A DNA stretch of 64,000 bases from positions 248,001 through 312,000 of the forward strand of contig NZ_PPDK01000003.1 in NCBI RefSeq assembly GCF_003074135.1, written 5' to 3'. Source of the DNA: Euzebya tangerina. Its GTDB lineage: Bacteria > Actinomycetota > Nitriliruptoria > Euzebyales > Euzebyaceae. A program made the position numbers and the translations under genes. Shown here piece by piece: positions 1 through 8,796 of the stretch (positions are counted from its first letter, which is position 1; the number at the start of each line of letters is the position of its first letter). The notes beneath the pieces were generated by a model. It worked only from the letters and a program-made list of their open reading frames with translations, was not told the origin of the DNA and ran no database searches.

Positions 1-649
1 CGTTCAGGGCCTTGATGCGCTCCCGGACGTCCATGATGTCGTCGGGCGTGCGGACGAACGACAGTGCCACCCAGTCGGCGCCCAGCTGATTGGCGAACTC
101 GAGGTCCTCGATGTCCTTCTCGGTCAGGCACGGCGCGGACACCTTCACGCCCGGCAGGTTCAACCCCTTGCGCGACTTCGCCAGTCCACCAGCCACGACT
201 CGGGCGCGGACGACGCCGTCCTCGACACGGGACGCCACGAGTCGAAGTGAGCCGTCGTCGATCAACATCAACGAGCCCGGCGTGACGTCATCCGCCAAGG
301 CCTCGTAGACCACCGGCAGCGCGGGCAGTCCCTCGCTCTCGTAGGCGTCCAACTCCTCCACGCCGGGGTGGAGGTACACCTCGCCGCCCGTGACGATCTC
401 GATGCCAGGGTCCGGCAGCATGCCGAGGCGGATCTTCGGGCCCTGCAGATCCGCGAGGCAGCCGACGTTGCGACCCAGTCGCTGACCCAGCTCCCGGACC
501 GTCTCCAGACGCCGCGCGTGGGTGTCGTGGTCACCGTGGCTGAAGTTCAGCCGCACGACGTCGATGCCGGCCTCGACGGCCGCGCGCAGCTTCTCCCGGT
601 CATCGAGGGCCGGGCCCAGCGTTGCAACGATCTTTGCTCTACGAGTCAC
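1..649 (-). CDS. pyk: Pyruvate kinase (3' part outside the window)
   Basis: Glycolytic enzyme converting phosphoenolpyruvate and ADP to pyruvate and ATP. The first 216 residues are present and the gene runs off the left edge. From the start codon the protein begins VTRRAKIVATLGPA, the typical family N-terminus, followed by the VRLNFSHG motif (about residues 31-38), LADLQGPKIRLG (about 60-71) and a stretch matching the small beta-barrel B domain; near the edge KDIEDLEFANQLGADWVALSF continues the TIM barrel. I place the start at the GTG at 649 because an ATG at 651 lies in another frame and hits a stop at once. Family assignment is firm; the C-terminal regulatory domain cannot be seen. Confidence 0.93.
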   Translation of the reverse strand, partial: MTRRAKIVATLGPALDDREKLRAAVEAGIDVVRLNFSHGDHDTHARRLETVRELGQRLGRNVGCLADLQGPKIRLGMLPDPGIEIVTGGEVYLHPGVEELDAYESEGLPALPVVYEALADDVTPGSLMLIDDGSLRLVASRVEDGVVRARVVAGGLAKSRKGLNLPGVKVSAPCLTEKDIEDLEFANQLGADWVALSFVRTPDDIMDVRERIKALN

Positions 650-790
650 ATCGACTCCGGGGGTTGTTGGTGAGAGTGTCGGACTACAGTACAAATCTCT
701 GGCATCATCCAAAGCGGAATTGGATACGAATACACTCCCGTGGCAGGCCTTCTGCCTCCTCGTTCCTACACCAAAGGACTTTCAGACATC

Positions 791-1612
791 ATGCGTTCAC
801 GTTCGATAGCACTGGTGCTCGGCCTCTTGGCCGCACTGCTCATCTTCCCAACAGCTGCTTCCGCACAGAGCAGCGCCGAGATCTGCGACACCGACGCCAT
901 CGTCGAGGCGGTCCAGGGTGGCGACGAGGCGGGCACGCTGGAGGGCATGGCTGACGACCCGGTCGGCACCGCGGCCTCCAACAACCCGGTCCTCACCACG
1001 TTGACCACCGCCGTCGACGCCGCCGGCCTGGTGGACACCCTGAACTCCGCAGAGGCCCTGACGGTCTTCGCACCAACCGACTGTGCCTTCGCGGCAATGG
1101 ACGCCGCGACGCTCGACGCCGCGCTGGCCGACCCGTCGGGTCTGCTGACCACGGTGCTGGGTTACCACGTCATCGCCGGCCAGCAGCTGTCCGCCGCGGA
1201 CCTGTCCGGTGAGTACGAGACCTTCACCGGCGAGACCATCACCGTGACCCCGCCGGACGTCGACGGTCAGGCCCAGGTCCTGGTGCCGGACGTCATGACC
1301 GCAAACGCCACCGTCCACCTCATCGACTCCGTGCTGCTCCCGCCGAGCGTGACCGGTGCCGCTGCTGGCGGCGAGGACACCTCCACCGACACCGACGCCG
1401 GTGCTGAGGAAGGCGACGCCGAGGGCGGCGACGATGCCGCAGCCGACACCCCGACCGACACGGGCGGGGACGACGCTGAAGCCCCGACCGGCGGTGTTGC
1501 CACCGGTGCTGGTGGAACGGCCTCCTCGGGTCTGCCCACGCCACTGGTCGCCGTGGGTGTCCTCGGCCTCGTGGCCCTGGGTGGTGCGCTCATCGCCCGT
1601 CGCGCCGCCTAG
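791..1612 (+). CDS. Secreted fasciclin (FAS1)-domain protein with C-terminal membrane anchor
   Basis: A 273-residue exported protein, probably an adhesin or matrix-type surface protein. It has a signal peptide (MRSRS, hydrophobic core, ASAQ cleavage site at about residue 26), one FAS1 domain (about 45-190, with TVFAPTDCAFAAMD and the H2-like YHVIAGQQL region), an acidic Thr/Asp/Glu/Gly linker (about 195-240) and a C-terminal hydrophobic helix followed by ARRAA. That tail looks like a sortase sorting signal, but the motif before the helix reads GLPTPL, not LPXTG. An in-frame ATG at 740 is possible, but 791 starts directly at the signal peptide. A sortase gene follows 139 bp downstream on the same strand. 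Confidence 0.85.
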   Translation: MRSRSIALVLGLLAALLIFPTAASAQSSAEICDTDAIVEAVQGGDEAGTLEGMADDPVGTAASNNPVLTTLTTAVDAAGLVDTLNSAEALTVFAPTDCAFAAMDAATLDAALADPSGLLTTVLGYHVIAGQQLSAADLSGEYETFTGETITVTPPDVDGQAQVLVPDVMTANATVHLIDSVLLPPSVTGAAAGGEDTSTDTDAGAEEGDAEGGDDAAADTPTDTGGDDAEAPTGGVATGAGGTASSGLPTPLVAVGVLGLVALGGALIARRAA

Positions 1613-1627
1613 CGCCAGGCAGAGACT

Positions 1628-1702
1628 GAGGCTCAGCTGCCGCTGAGCCCTCGATCACACGGTGGGCTGTCGGAACTCTCCGGCGGCCCACCGTCGTTTT
1701 CG
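1628..1702 (+). terminator. Tandem hairpins, likely terminator of the fasciclin gene
   Basis: A perfect 8-bp stem (GGCTCAGC at 1630-1637, GCTGAGCC at 1642-1649, 4-nt loop) is followed by a second hairpin (GGTGGGC at 1661-1667, GCCCACC at 1686-1692) and then a short T run at 1697-1700. The second hairpin plus T run fits an intrinsic terminator. Confidence 0.6.
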
Positions 1703-1751
1703 GAACTACCATGCCGCTACAAATGAGCGACCTCCCAACGCGTGATCACCC

Positions 1752-2693
1752 ATGAGTGACGACGCCGATCAGACGCCGGACCCCAAGCCGTCCGACATCG
1801 ACGCCGAACTGGCCATCATGGCCGATGTGGTGTCTGGCGGTGCAGCCGAAGACGACCCGGAGAGCGGCTCCTCATCCGAGGACGACCCGGACACGGAAGG
1901 GCATCCCGCCGGCGCGGTCGACCGTGCGATCGAGGACACACCGGAGACAGACCAGCCACCGGAGGCAGACCGGCCACCGGACGCCGAGGAAGCCGGCAAG
2001 GTCAGCACCGTCTCGCGGGCCGTGTCCTGGCTCGCGACGGGTGCAGCGGTGACGATCTTGGTCCTGTGGGGCACCGGAACCTTCGATGTGCCGAGCATCC
2101 GCGAGATCGTGCTCCGAGAGGACTCCGCCGACCCCTCACCCAGCGTCACAGCGACGGCTCCGCTGACCGGCGCGGAGGTCACCCCGGAGCAGGCCCCGCC
2201 GCCACCGCCACCCGAGGTCCAGCGCGGCGATCCATCGTTCATCGAGATCCCAGCCATCGGCGTCCGTGCCAGCGTGATCCCCCTCAACACGATGGAGAAC
2301 GGGGAGCTGGAGGTCCCGACCGACTTCGCCCAGACGGGTTGGTGGCAGGGCGGCCCGGAACCGGGCGAGCGTGGACCCTCGGTGATCGCTGGTCATGTGG
2401 ACTCGGTGAACGGCCCCGCGGTGTTCTTCGCGCTCGAGGAGCTGGTCTTCGACGATGCGATCACCATCACACGTGGCGATGGCTCCTCCGCGGTCTTCGC
2501 GGTGCGGAGCACGCTGAACGTCACCAAGGAGGAGTTCCCCAGCGATCTGGTGTACGGCGAGACCGACGACGCCCAGCTCCGGCTCATCACCTGTGACGGG
2601 GGGTTCGATCAGGGCTCCTACACCGGCAACCTGATCATCACCGCCGAGCTGGTCGAGGAACGGCCACCCCCGGAATCCGGCGCAATCTTCTAG
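1752..2693 (+). CDS. Membrane-anchored sortase, class F/E-like
   Basis: Sortases are extracellular cysteine transpeptidases that attach surface proteins to the cell wall. This 313-residue protein has an acidic cytoplasmic N-terminus (about 1-85), one transmembrane helix (about 93-115), a Pro-rich stem, and a sortase domain (about 155-310). The catalytic His is in VIAGHVDS and the Cys in LITCDGGFD. Between that Cys and the C-terminus the only Arg is in the last dozen residues (EERPPP), so the usual catalytic Arg after the Cys is not visible. It lies just downstream of the fasciclin-domain gene, whose C-terminus resembles a sorting signal, suggesting an enzyme-substrate pair. Confidence 0.85.
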   Translation: MSDDADQTPDPKPSDIDAELAIMADVVSGGAAEDDPESGSSSEDDPDTEGHPAGAVDRAIEDTPETDQPPEADRPPDAEEAGKVSTVSRAVSWLATGAAVTILVLWGTGTFDVPSIREIVLREDSADPSPSVTATAPLTGAEVTPEQAPPPPPPEVQRGDPSFIEIPAIGVRASVIPLNTMENGELEVPTDFAQTGWWQGGPEPGERGPSVIAGHVDSVNGPAVFFALEELVFDDAITITRGDGSSAVFAVRSTLNVTKEEFPSDLVYGETDDAQLRLITCDGGFDQGSYTGNLIITAELVEERPPPESGAIF

Positions 2694-2766
2694 CCAGTCG
2701 GCTCCGAACAACGTTCAGCGGTCCGTAACCGCACCTTTACGCTGCGCGTCTTGGTGCTACGCTGGC

Positions 2767-3015
2767 ATGAGTCCCATGGACCACTCACCGCAATCGCAGA
2801 TGGACAGCGCGACCGCGTCGCTCGCCCGATCGCTGGGGATCACCAAGGACGAACTCATCGGGCAGATCGTCTCGGAGTGCCTGCGAGATCTGGAGGACAG
2901 GACCGGCTCGCGGCCGCCGTACATCCGTCTGGGTGCGGAGGCCGCCAGGCCCAGGCACCTGTCACTGGTTGACGTGGAGGGTTCGACGGCTCACTTGGAG
3001 GGTTCGAAGGGCTGA
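2767..3015 (+). CDS. Small hypothetical protein, possibly helical DNA-binding
   Basis: An 82-residue protein I do not recognise. The central part (SLARSLGITKDELIGQIVSECL) is amphipathic and resembles a short helix-turn-helix or ribbon-helix-helix segment; the C-terminus is low-complexity. The start could also be the ATG nine bases downstream (2776). The last 25 bases overlap the end of the convergent permease gene. It could be spurious. Confidence 0.4.
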   Translation: MSPMDHSPQSQMDSATASLARSLGITKDELIGQIVSECLRDLEDRTGSRPPYIRLGAEAARPRHLSLVDVEGSTAHLEGSKG

Positions 3016-4346
3016 CCGACGGCGGCCGGCGCGATGGCTCGCCCGATCACGCCGGCGAGCACGATGATCGTCACCACGTACGGCAGTGACTGGGCCAACT
3101 GGCTGGGGATCTCGAGCGTGGGGACGGGCACGCCGAGGAACCGGACATCCTCGAGCGTGACCGACAGTGACTGCAGTCTGATGCCGAAGGCGTTGGCGAA
3201 CCCGAACAGCAACGCGCCGCCGAACGCCGGCCACGGCCGCCACTTGCCGAAGATCAGCGCGGCGAGGGCGATGAACCCAGCACCGTTGGTCATGTTGTCC
3301 TCGAAGCGACCGACCGACTCGAGGGAGAACCAGGCGCCGCCGAGACCCGCGATCAAGCCACCCAGGATGACCGCGGCGTAGCGCACGCGGACCGGGTCGA
3401 TCCCGAGCGTCTCGGCCGCATGGGGGTTCTCCCCGACGGAGCGGACCCGCAGCCCGAACGGCGTGCGGAACATCAGGTAGGCCGAACCGAGCAGTAGCAG
3501 GAACATCGAGAGGTAGATCGGCTGCCCCACGAACAGATCGCCGATGATCGGAAGCCGGTGCAGTCCGGGGATCATGATGTCGTCAGGCCGGATCCCGGTG
3601 CCGACGCCGGCCGGCACGATGACCTGCTGCCGCAGGTAGGACGTCAGTCCCAGTGCGAGCAGGTTGATGACGACGCCGCTGATGATCTGGTCGGTGCGAA
3701 AGGTGACGGTCAGCACGGCGTGCAGCGCCGCCATGAGGCCGCCCACGATCACCGCCACGACCACCGAGGCGTACAGCCAGAACCCGCCTTCAGCCTGCCC
3801 CATCACGGCGTAGGTCATGAACCCCCCGCCGGCCCCGGCGAGCATCATGCCCTCGATGCCGATGTTGACGACCCCGGATCGTTCGCTCCACAGCCCCGCC
3901 AGCGCGCCCAGCGCGATGGGTGTGCTCTGGACCAGCGACTGCTGGATCAGCGGGATGAGGTTGGTCTGCTGACTGCTGGTGGAGTAGGCGAGGGAGAGGA
4001 TGAGGACCAACGGCACGAAGGCCGCGGTGGCCACGATCAGGGCGATGGAGGTGACCCGGCCGAGGCGGCGTTCGAGCACGCCGGCGATGCCGGCCAGCAG
4101 CAGCAGCGCCCCGATGCCCAGGACGGCACCTCCCGGGTCCAGCGACAGCGTCGGCGCGTCGGGCGGGATGCCGAAGGTGAATGCGACGTCGTTCTCGGGC
4201 ACCCGCCGGGCGAACTCCAGCAACCCGATCCCGAGCACCACGTAGATCCAGCCGATCCGGACCAGTCGGGTCCGCGGCAGGGTGACGGCCTCAGCGTCCT
4301 CCGCGATCGGTCGAGAGTCTGTGGTGACTGCGGACATGTCTCTCAC
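2991..4346 (-). CDS. BMP-type nucleoside/sugar ABC transporter permease (NupQ/YufQ-like)
   Basis: Inner-membrane subunit of an ABC importer of the branched-chain/ribose permease family. The 451-residue protein has many hydrophobic helices; the stretch GLWSERSGVVNIGIEGMML is typical of the permease paired with BMP-family binding proteins, and RSVGENPHAAETLGID is the coupling-helix region that contacts the ATPase. The N-terminal 130 residues hold extra helices. The start overlaps the stop of the upstream permease by 4 bp, indicating translational coupling. An internal ATG at 4337 is an alternative start. Substrate is inferred from the family and the neighbouring upp gene. Confidence 0.9.
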   Translation of the reverse strand: MRDMSAVTTDSRPIAEDAEAVTLPRTRLVRIGWIYVVLGIGLLEFARRVPENDVAFTFGIPPDAPTLSLDPGGAVLGIGALLLLAGIAGVLERRLGRVTSIALIVATAAFVPLVLILSLAYSTSSQQTNLIPLIQQSLVQSTPIALGALAGLWSERSGVVNIGIEGMMLAGAGGGFMTYAVMGQAEGGFWLYASVVVAVIVGGLMAALHAVLTVTFRTDQIISGVVINLLALGLTSYLRQQVIVPAGVGTGIRPDDIMIPGLHRLPIIGDLFVGQPIYLSMFLLLLGSAYLMFRTPFGLRVRSVGENPHAAETLGIDPVRVRYAAVILGGLIAGLGGAWFSLESVGRFEDNMTNGAGFIALAALIFGKWRPWPAFGGALLFGFANAFGIRLQSLSVTLEDVRFLGVPVPTLEIPSQLAQSLPYVVTIIVLAGVIGRAIAPAAVGQPFEPSK

Positions 4347-5620
4347 CCTCCCCAGCCGGTGGCGAGCACGGTTCGGTTCTCATCGTCGCCCTCCACCTTG
4401 AACAGGCGCCGGACGATCAGGTCGGCAGCGACGAAGAGCAGGATCAACGCCTGCACGATGCGGACGAGGTCGATCGACAGGTCGGCCTCCAACTGCATGA
4501 GCGGTGCGCCGCTGAGCAGGGCTCCCCACAGCAGGGAGGACGGGATGACCGCCCACGGATTGCCCTTGGCCAGCAGCGCGATCGCGATGGCGTCGAAGCC
4601 GATGTTGCGGAACACGCCGGGCTGGATGAAGCCGACCGAACCGGACACCTCGCCCACCCCGGCCAACCCGGCGAACGCACCGCTGACCGCCATGACCAGG
4701 ATCCAGGTGCGGGACACGCTCATCCCCGCGTAGGTGGCCGCTGACGGGTTCAGTCCAACGGTCTTGATCTCGAAGCCGGTTGTGGTCCGCTGCATCACGA
4801 ACCACATCACGCCACACAGCGCGATGCCGAGAATCAGCCCCCAGTGCAGTGCCGAGCCGCTCCCGCCCGGCAGGAACGGAAGCCGGGCTGCCTCCGCGAT
4901 CGGACGGGAGTGGGGCACCGACGAGGTCGTGTCCAACAGGATGACCGGGTCACGGCCCAGCACCACCCACTCCACCAACCGCAGGGCGATCGTGTTCAGC
5001 ATGATCGTCGTGATGACCTCGTGAGCCCCGGTCTTCGCCTTGAGGTAGCCGGGAAACCCGCCGTACAACGCTCCGCCAAGCGCTCCCATGATCAGCACGA
5101 TCGGCAGGGCCACGATGGCCGGCAGGCCCTGGAGCCACGCCCAGGTGCCGGCCCAGCCGCCGAGCAGCGCACCGATGAGCACCTGTCCCTCCGCACCGAT
5201 GTTGAACAGACCCGCCTTGAACGCGAACGCGACGGCCAGCGAGGCGGCGATGAACGGCGTGGACCGGGCCAGCGACGACGCCAGCCGCGACGGGGACCCC
5301 ACAGCTCCCCGGAGCAGCGCCCAGTACGCCTCGAACGGCTTGCCGATGACGGCCCCGTAGTCGAGCTGGCCCAGCCGGCCGAAGAACCCCAGTTCGGAGT
5401 TCTCCAAGCCCTGCAGTTGGTTGACCACCTCCGTCGCAACGATGACCACGCCGCCGAGCAGGACGGCGCACAGCAGGGCGTACGTCAGGACCTTCAGCTG
5501 TGTCAGGTTGGCCCAGCGGGCAATGAGGCTCTCCGACCCGCCGCTGGAGTCGTCGGGGGCACCGCTGTCCGGCCGCGAGGACGGCGGCTCCTCGCGCGGC
5601 CCCTTCGTCGGCGCACTCAT
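4343..5620 (-). CDS. BMP-type nucleoside/sugar ABC transporter permease (NupP/YufP-like)
   Basis: Second permease of the importer, 425 residues. A hydrophilic Pro/Ser-rich N-terminus (about 35 residues) is followed by multiple membrane helices. The family motif FKAGLFNIGAEGQVLIGAL is present at about residues 131-150 and the coupling-helix region KTVGLNPSAATYAGM at about 278-292. It overlaps the ATPase gene by 4 bp at its start and the next permease by 4 bp at its end, so ATPase and both permeases form one tightly coupled unit. Confidence 0.9.
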   Translation of the reverse strand: MSAPTKGPREEPPSSRPDSGAPDDSSGGSESLIARWANLTQLKVLTYALLCAVLLGGVVIVATEVVNQLQGLENSELGFFGRLGQLDYGAVIGKPFEAYWALLRGAVGSPSRLASSLARSTPFIAASLAVAFAFKAGLFNIGAEGQVLIGALLGGWAGTWAWLQGLPAIVALPIVLIMGALGGALYGGFPGYLKAKTGAHEVITTIMLNTIALRLVEWVVLGRDPVILLDTTSSVPHSRPIAEAARLPFLPGGSGSALHWGLILGIALCGVMWFVMQRTTTGFEIKTVGLNPSAATYAGMSVSRTWILVMAVSGAFAGLAGVGEVSGSVGFIQPGVFRNIGFDAIAIALLAKGNPWAVIPSSLLWGALLSGAPLMQLEADLSIDLVRIVQALILLFVAADLIVRRLFKVEGDDENRTVLATGWGG

Positions 5621-7188
5621 CCTGGGATCTCCTCGATGTCCTCAGTTGGGGTGGTCGGTGGGCCGGGGTCGTCACCGCCGGCCATCAGCACACCCAGACG
5701 CTCGCGGGAGGCCTCACTGCGCGGCATCTCGGCCACGATGTGCCCGCGGTACAGGACCCCGACGGTGTCGGCCAGGCTGAGGATCTCATCCAGCTCCGCG
5801 CTGACGAGGAGCACCGCGGTTCCCTGGTCACGTTTGCCCACGATCTGAGAGTGGATGAACTCGATGGAGCCGACGTCCAGGCCGCGAGTCGGCTGGGCGA
5901 CGATCAACAGGTTGAGGTCGCGAGAGACCTCACGTGCGATGACCACCTTCTGCTGGTTGCCTCCCGAGAGGGTGCTTGCCGGCACCTCCGTGCCGGGGGT
6001 CCGGACGTCGTAGCGCTCCACGAGCTCGACGGCTTGCTCCTCCATCGCATCCCGGTTCATCACCCAGCCGCTGGAGAAGGGCTTGCGGTTGTAGCTGTTC
6101 AGCACCAGGTTCTGGGTGATGGTGAAGGCACCGACGATCCCATGCTTGTTGCGGTCTTCGGGCACGTGGCCCACACCCAGCCGCTCGACCTTGCGCGGTG
6201 TGAGCCCGACGATGTCGGTCCCGCGGATCGTGACCCGGCCCTCCGAGATGTCCCTCATGCCGGCGATGGCCTCGACCAGTTCGCGTTGCCCGTTTCCCTC
6301 GACGCCGGCGATCCCGTAGATCTCCCCGGCACGGACGGCGAAGGTGCAGCCGGCCACGGTGATGACGTCACGCTCGTCGGTGACGCCGAGGCGCTCCACC
6401 TCCAAGGTGGTCTCACCGGGCGTTGCGGCGGCCTTGTCGACCTTGAATGACACCTCGCGACCCACCATGAGCTCGGCCAGGTCCTTGGTCGTCGAGGTCG
6501 TCGGGTCGGCGCTGCCCACAACTCGGCCACGCCGAAGCACGGTGACCTGGTCGGCGACCGCGAGCACCTCGCGCAGCTTGTGGGTGATGAACACGATGGA
6601 CTTGCCGGCGTCGACCAGGGTCTGCACCACGGTGAAGAACTCATCCACCTCACCAGGTGTCAGCACCGCGGTGGGCTCGTCCAGGATCAGGATCTCCGCG
6701 TCGCGGTAGAGGGCCTTGATCAGCTCGACGCGCTGTTGCGCCCCCACGCTGAGGTCTCCGACTAGGTCGTCGGGGTCGACTTCGAGCCCGTACTCGGTGC
6801 TGAGCTCGATCACCCGCGACCGGGCTGCGGCGATGTCCAGCTTCGTCGGTCGTGAGCGTTCGTCACCGAGGATGACGTTCTCGGCCACGGAGAGCACCGG
6901 AATCAACTGGAAGTGCTGGTGGACCATCCCGATGCCGGCGGCGATCGCATCACGGGAGGAGTCGAAGCTCACGCGCTCGCCGTGGACCTTGATGTAGCCG
7001 GAGGTGGGCTGGTACAGCCCGAAGACCACGTTCATCAACGTGGACTTGCCGGCGCCGTTCTCGCCCAACAGGCAGTGGATCTGGCCGCGGTGGAGCGAGA
7101 AGTTCACGTCCTCGTTGGCGATCACGCCGGGGAAGGCCTTGGTGACGTCGACGACCTCGAGCACCGGCGTGTCGGGGGACTCCGTCAC
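5617..7188 (-). CDS. BMP-type ABC transporter ATP-binding protein, duplicated (NupO/YufO-like)
   Basis: Energising subunit with two fused nucleotide-binding domains (523 residues). Domain 1 has Walker A GENGAGKS (about 43-50), signature LSVGAQQR and Walker B ILILDEPTAVL. Domain 2 has a degenerate Walker A (GVEGNGQREL), signature LSGGNQQK and a Walker B region LLIVAQPTRGLD in which the usual Asp-Glu is replaced, as is common for the second half of this sugar/nucleoside-type ATPase. The asymmetry suggests one active ATP site per protein. It is the first gene of the coupled ATPase-permease-permease unit, separated from the lipoprotein gene by hairpins. Confidence 0.92.
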   Translation of the reverse strand: MTESPDTPVLEVVDVTKAFPGVIANEDVNFSLHRGQIHCLLGENGAGKSTLMNVVFGLYQPTSGYIKVHGERVSFDSSRDAIAAGIGMVHQHFQLIPVLSVAENVILGDERSRPTKLDIAAARSRVIELSTEYGLEVDPDDLVGDLSVGAQQRVELIKALYRDAEILILDEPTAVLTPGEVDEFFTVVQTLVDAGKSIVFITHKLREVLAVADQVTVLRRGRVVGSADPTTSTTKDLAELMVGREVSFKVDKAAATPGETTLEVERLGVTDERDVITVAGCTFAVRAGEIYGIAGVEGNGQRELVEAIAGMRDISEGRVTIRGTDIVGLTPRKVERLGVGHVPEDRNKHGIVGAFTITQNLVLNSYNRKPFSSGWVMNRDAMEEQAVELVERYDVRTPGTEVPASTLSGGNQQKVVIAREVSRDLNLLIVAQPTRGLDVGSIEFIHSQIVGKRDQGTAVLLVSAELDEILSLADTVGVLYRGHIVAEMPRSEASRERLGVLMAGGDDPGPPTTPTEDIEEIPG

Positions 7189-7236
7189 TGGGAACTGCCT
7201 CTCAACCGTCTGTCACTCCTCGTGTCCACCGAACCG

Positions 7237-7290
7237 AAAACAGCCCGACTCGTCGACTCCACTGCTGTGGGGTGTTCGAGCCGGGCTGTG
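7237..7290 (-). terminator. Hairpin with T run on the minus strand, between lipoprotein and ABC ATPase genes
   Basis: Read on the minus strand, CAGCCCGG (7288-7281) pairs with CGGGCTG (7247-7241), and the stem is followed by TTTT. It lies between the lipoprotein gene and the downstream ATPase gene and probably lowers read-through. Confidence 0.5.
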
Positions 7291-7300
7291 AAGCCTAGAG

Positions 7301-7330
7301 GGTGAGGGCCTCGTTCAGGAAGCCCTCACC
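7301..7330 (-). terminator. Perfect 9-bp hairpin just after the BMP lipoprotein gene
   Basis: GGTGAGGGC (7301-7309) and GCCCTCACC (7322-7330) form a perfect stem with a 12-nt loop, 10 bp beyond the lipoprotein stop codon. No T run follows, so it may act with the next hairpin or as an mRNA-stabilising 3' end. Confidence 0.5.
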
Positions 7331-7340
7331 CCGCCGGGCG

Positions 7341-8624
7341 CTACTGCGGCAGACCGGTGACCGGGTCGATGCCGGTCTCGATGGAACCGTCGGCCAGTCC
7401 TGCGCGGACCTCCTCGATCTGCGATGCCACGTCATCCGGGACGTCGGCATCGTGGAACGGGGCGTAGCTGATGCCGCCGTTGGCGGCGTCCAGGGTGAAG
7501 ATGCCACCCGAGAAGTCGCCGGTCAGCGACTCGCCGATCTGGACGAAGGTGCCCAGGTCGACACGCTTGATCGCCGATGTGGCCAGGCGATCAGCACCGG
7601 GCGAGGAGCCGCCACCGAAGGTGGTGAAGTACTCGTCCTGGTCCACGCCGATGCCCCAGGCGCCGGCCTCGGCGGCAGCCTGGACGGCACCCGAGCCGGT
7701 CTGGCCGCCAGCGCCGAAGATGACGTCGGCACCCTCGCCGAGGAACTGCTCAGCAGCAGAGGCACCCTGCGCAGGGTCGGTGAAGGAGTCGGTGTAGACG
7801 CTCAGGACGTTGATGTCCGGGTTGACCGACTGCGCACCGGCCTCATAGCCGTTGACGAAGCGGACCACTGGCGGGACGGTCTCCAGACCGCCGACGACGC
7901 CCACGGTGCCCGACTCGCTCAGCAGAGCGGCCATGGCACCAGCGATGTACCCACCCTGGTCTTCGCGGAACAGGATCCCGACGTAGTTCTCGGGGTACTC
8001 CTCCTGGAACTGGTCGATGCCGATGAAGTTGATGTCCGGGTTGGCGTTGGCGGCCTCGAGGGTGGTGTCAGCGAGCAGGAAGCCGACGGTCACGACGACC
8101 TCGGGATCGCTCTCGAGGATGGTCTCGATGTTCGTGGAGTAGTCGGCCTCGGATGCGGTCTCGATGACGTTGGTCTCGAAGCCGAGGCAGTCTGCTGCAG
8201 CCTCCATGCCGTCGTTGGCGAACTGGTTGAAGGTGCCGTCGTCGATGCGGCCGATGTCGGTCACCAGACCGACGTTGAAGTCCTCGGGGACCTCGGTGCC
8301 CTCGTAGTCAGCGCAGACGTCCTCCAGCGTCGCGCCGCCGGAGACCTCGTCGCCCTCGTCCATGGCCTCTTCGTCCATGGCCTCTTCGGTGGGCTCCTCC
8401 TCGTCCATGGCCTCTTCGTCCATGGCGTCCTCGGTGGGCTCCTCCTCGTCCATGGGCTCTTCGTCCATGGCATCCTCGGTGGGCTCCTCCTCGTCCATGG
8501 CCTCTTCGGTGGGCTCGGTGTCCTCGTCGGCCTCGTCAGCACCGTCGTCAGCACAGGCGGCCGCGACGAGTGACAGGATCAGCAGCAGGGCCAGCATGGC
8601 CATGCGGCGGCTAAGCGTCGTCAT
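7341..8624 (-). CDS. BMP-family nucleoside-binding lipoprotein
   Basis: Extracellular substrate-binding component of the neighbouring ABC importer. The 427-residue precursor has a lipoprotein signal ending in LVAAAC (acylated Cys at about residue 23), then an unusually long acidic Met-Asp-Glu/Pro-Thr repeat linker (about 24-95), then a BMP (PF02608-type) domain beginning NVGLVTDIGRIDDGTFNQ. The family hallmark region GVVGGLETVPPVVRFVNGY is present, as is GADVIFGAGGQTGSG. Because hairpins separate it from the membrane subunits, it is probably made in excess of them, as is usual for binding proteins. Nucleoside specificity is inferred from the family and the divergent upp gene. Confidence 0.92.
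   Translation of the reverse strand: MTTLSRRMAMLALLLILSLVAAACADDGADEADEDTEPTEEAMDEEEPTEDAMDEEPMDEEEPTEDAMDEEAMDEEEPTEEAMDEEAMDEGDEVSGGATLEDVCADYEGTEVPEDFNVGLVTDIGRIDDGTFNQFANDGMEAAADCLGFETNVIETASEADYSTNIETILESDPEVVVTVGFLLADTTLEAANANPDINFIGIDQFQEEYPENYVGILFREDQGGYIAGAMAALLSESGTVGVVGGLETVPPVVRFVNGYEAGAQSVNPDINVLSVYTDSFTDPAQGASAAEQFLGEGADVIFGAGGQTGSGAVQAAAEAGAWGIGVDQDEYFTTFGGGSSPGADRLATSAIKRVDLGTFVQIGESLTGDFSGGIFTLDAANGGISYAPFHDADVPDDVASQIEEVRAGLADGSIETGIDPVTGLPQ
8358..8517 (-). repeat. In-frame tandem repeat encoding an acidic Met-Asp-Glu/Pro-Thr linker
   Basis: The DNA repeats units containing GTCCATGG, CCTCTTCG and GTGGGCTCCTCCTC. In the protein this gives variations of EEPTEDAMDEE four times, with shorter MDEE units between them. 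Repeats of this kind can change length by slippage, which would alter the spacer between lipid anchor and binding domain. Confidence 0.75.
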
Positions 8625-8796
8625 GGGGGTGTTCTCTCCTCGAGTTCGTGTTCACGCGACCCGTGCATGTCCTGATCAGCGCTGTCTGGATCAGAACTGC
8701 GTCCGCCACGGGAGGCGGGGCTGCAGGGCCGTCGAGCGATGAGTCTATCGACCTCCGACCGGTGTCGTAACCACTCAGCCATTAGCCTTCGCGGAG

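Noticed and set aside
3558-4733. 391-residue plus-strand open frame
   Set aside because: Antisense to the two permease genes; Asp/His/Gly-rich composition typical of a shadow frame in high-GC DNA.
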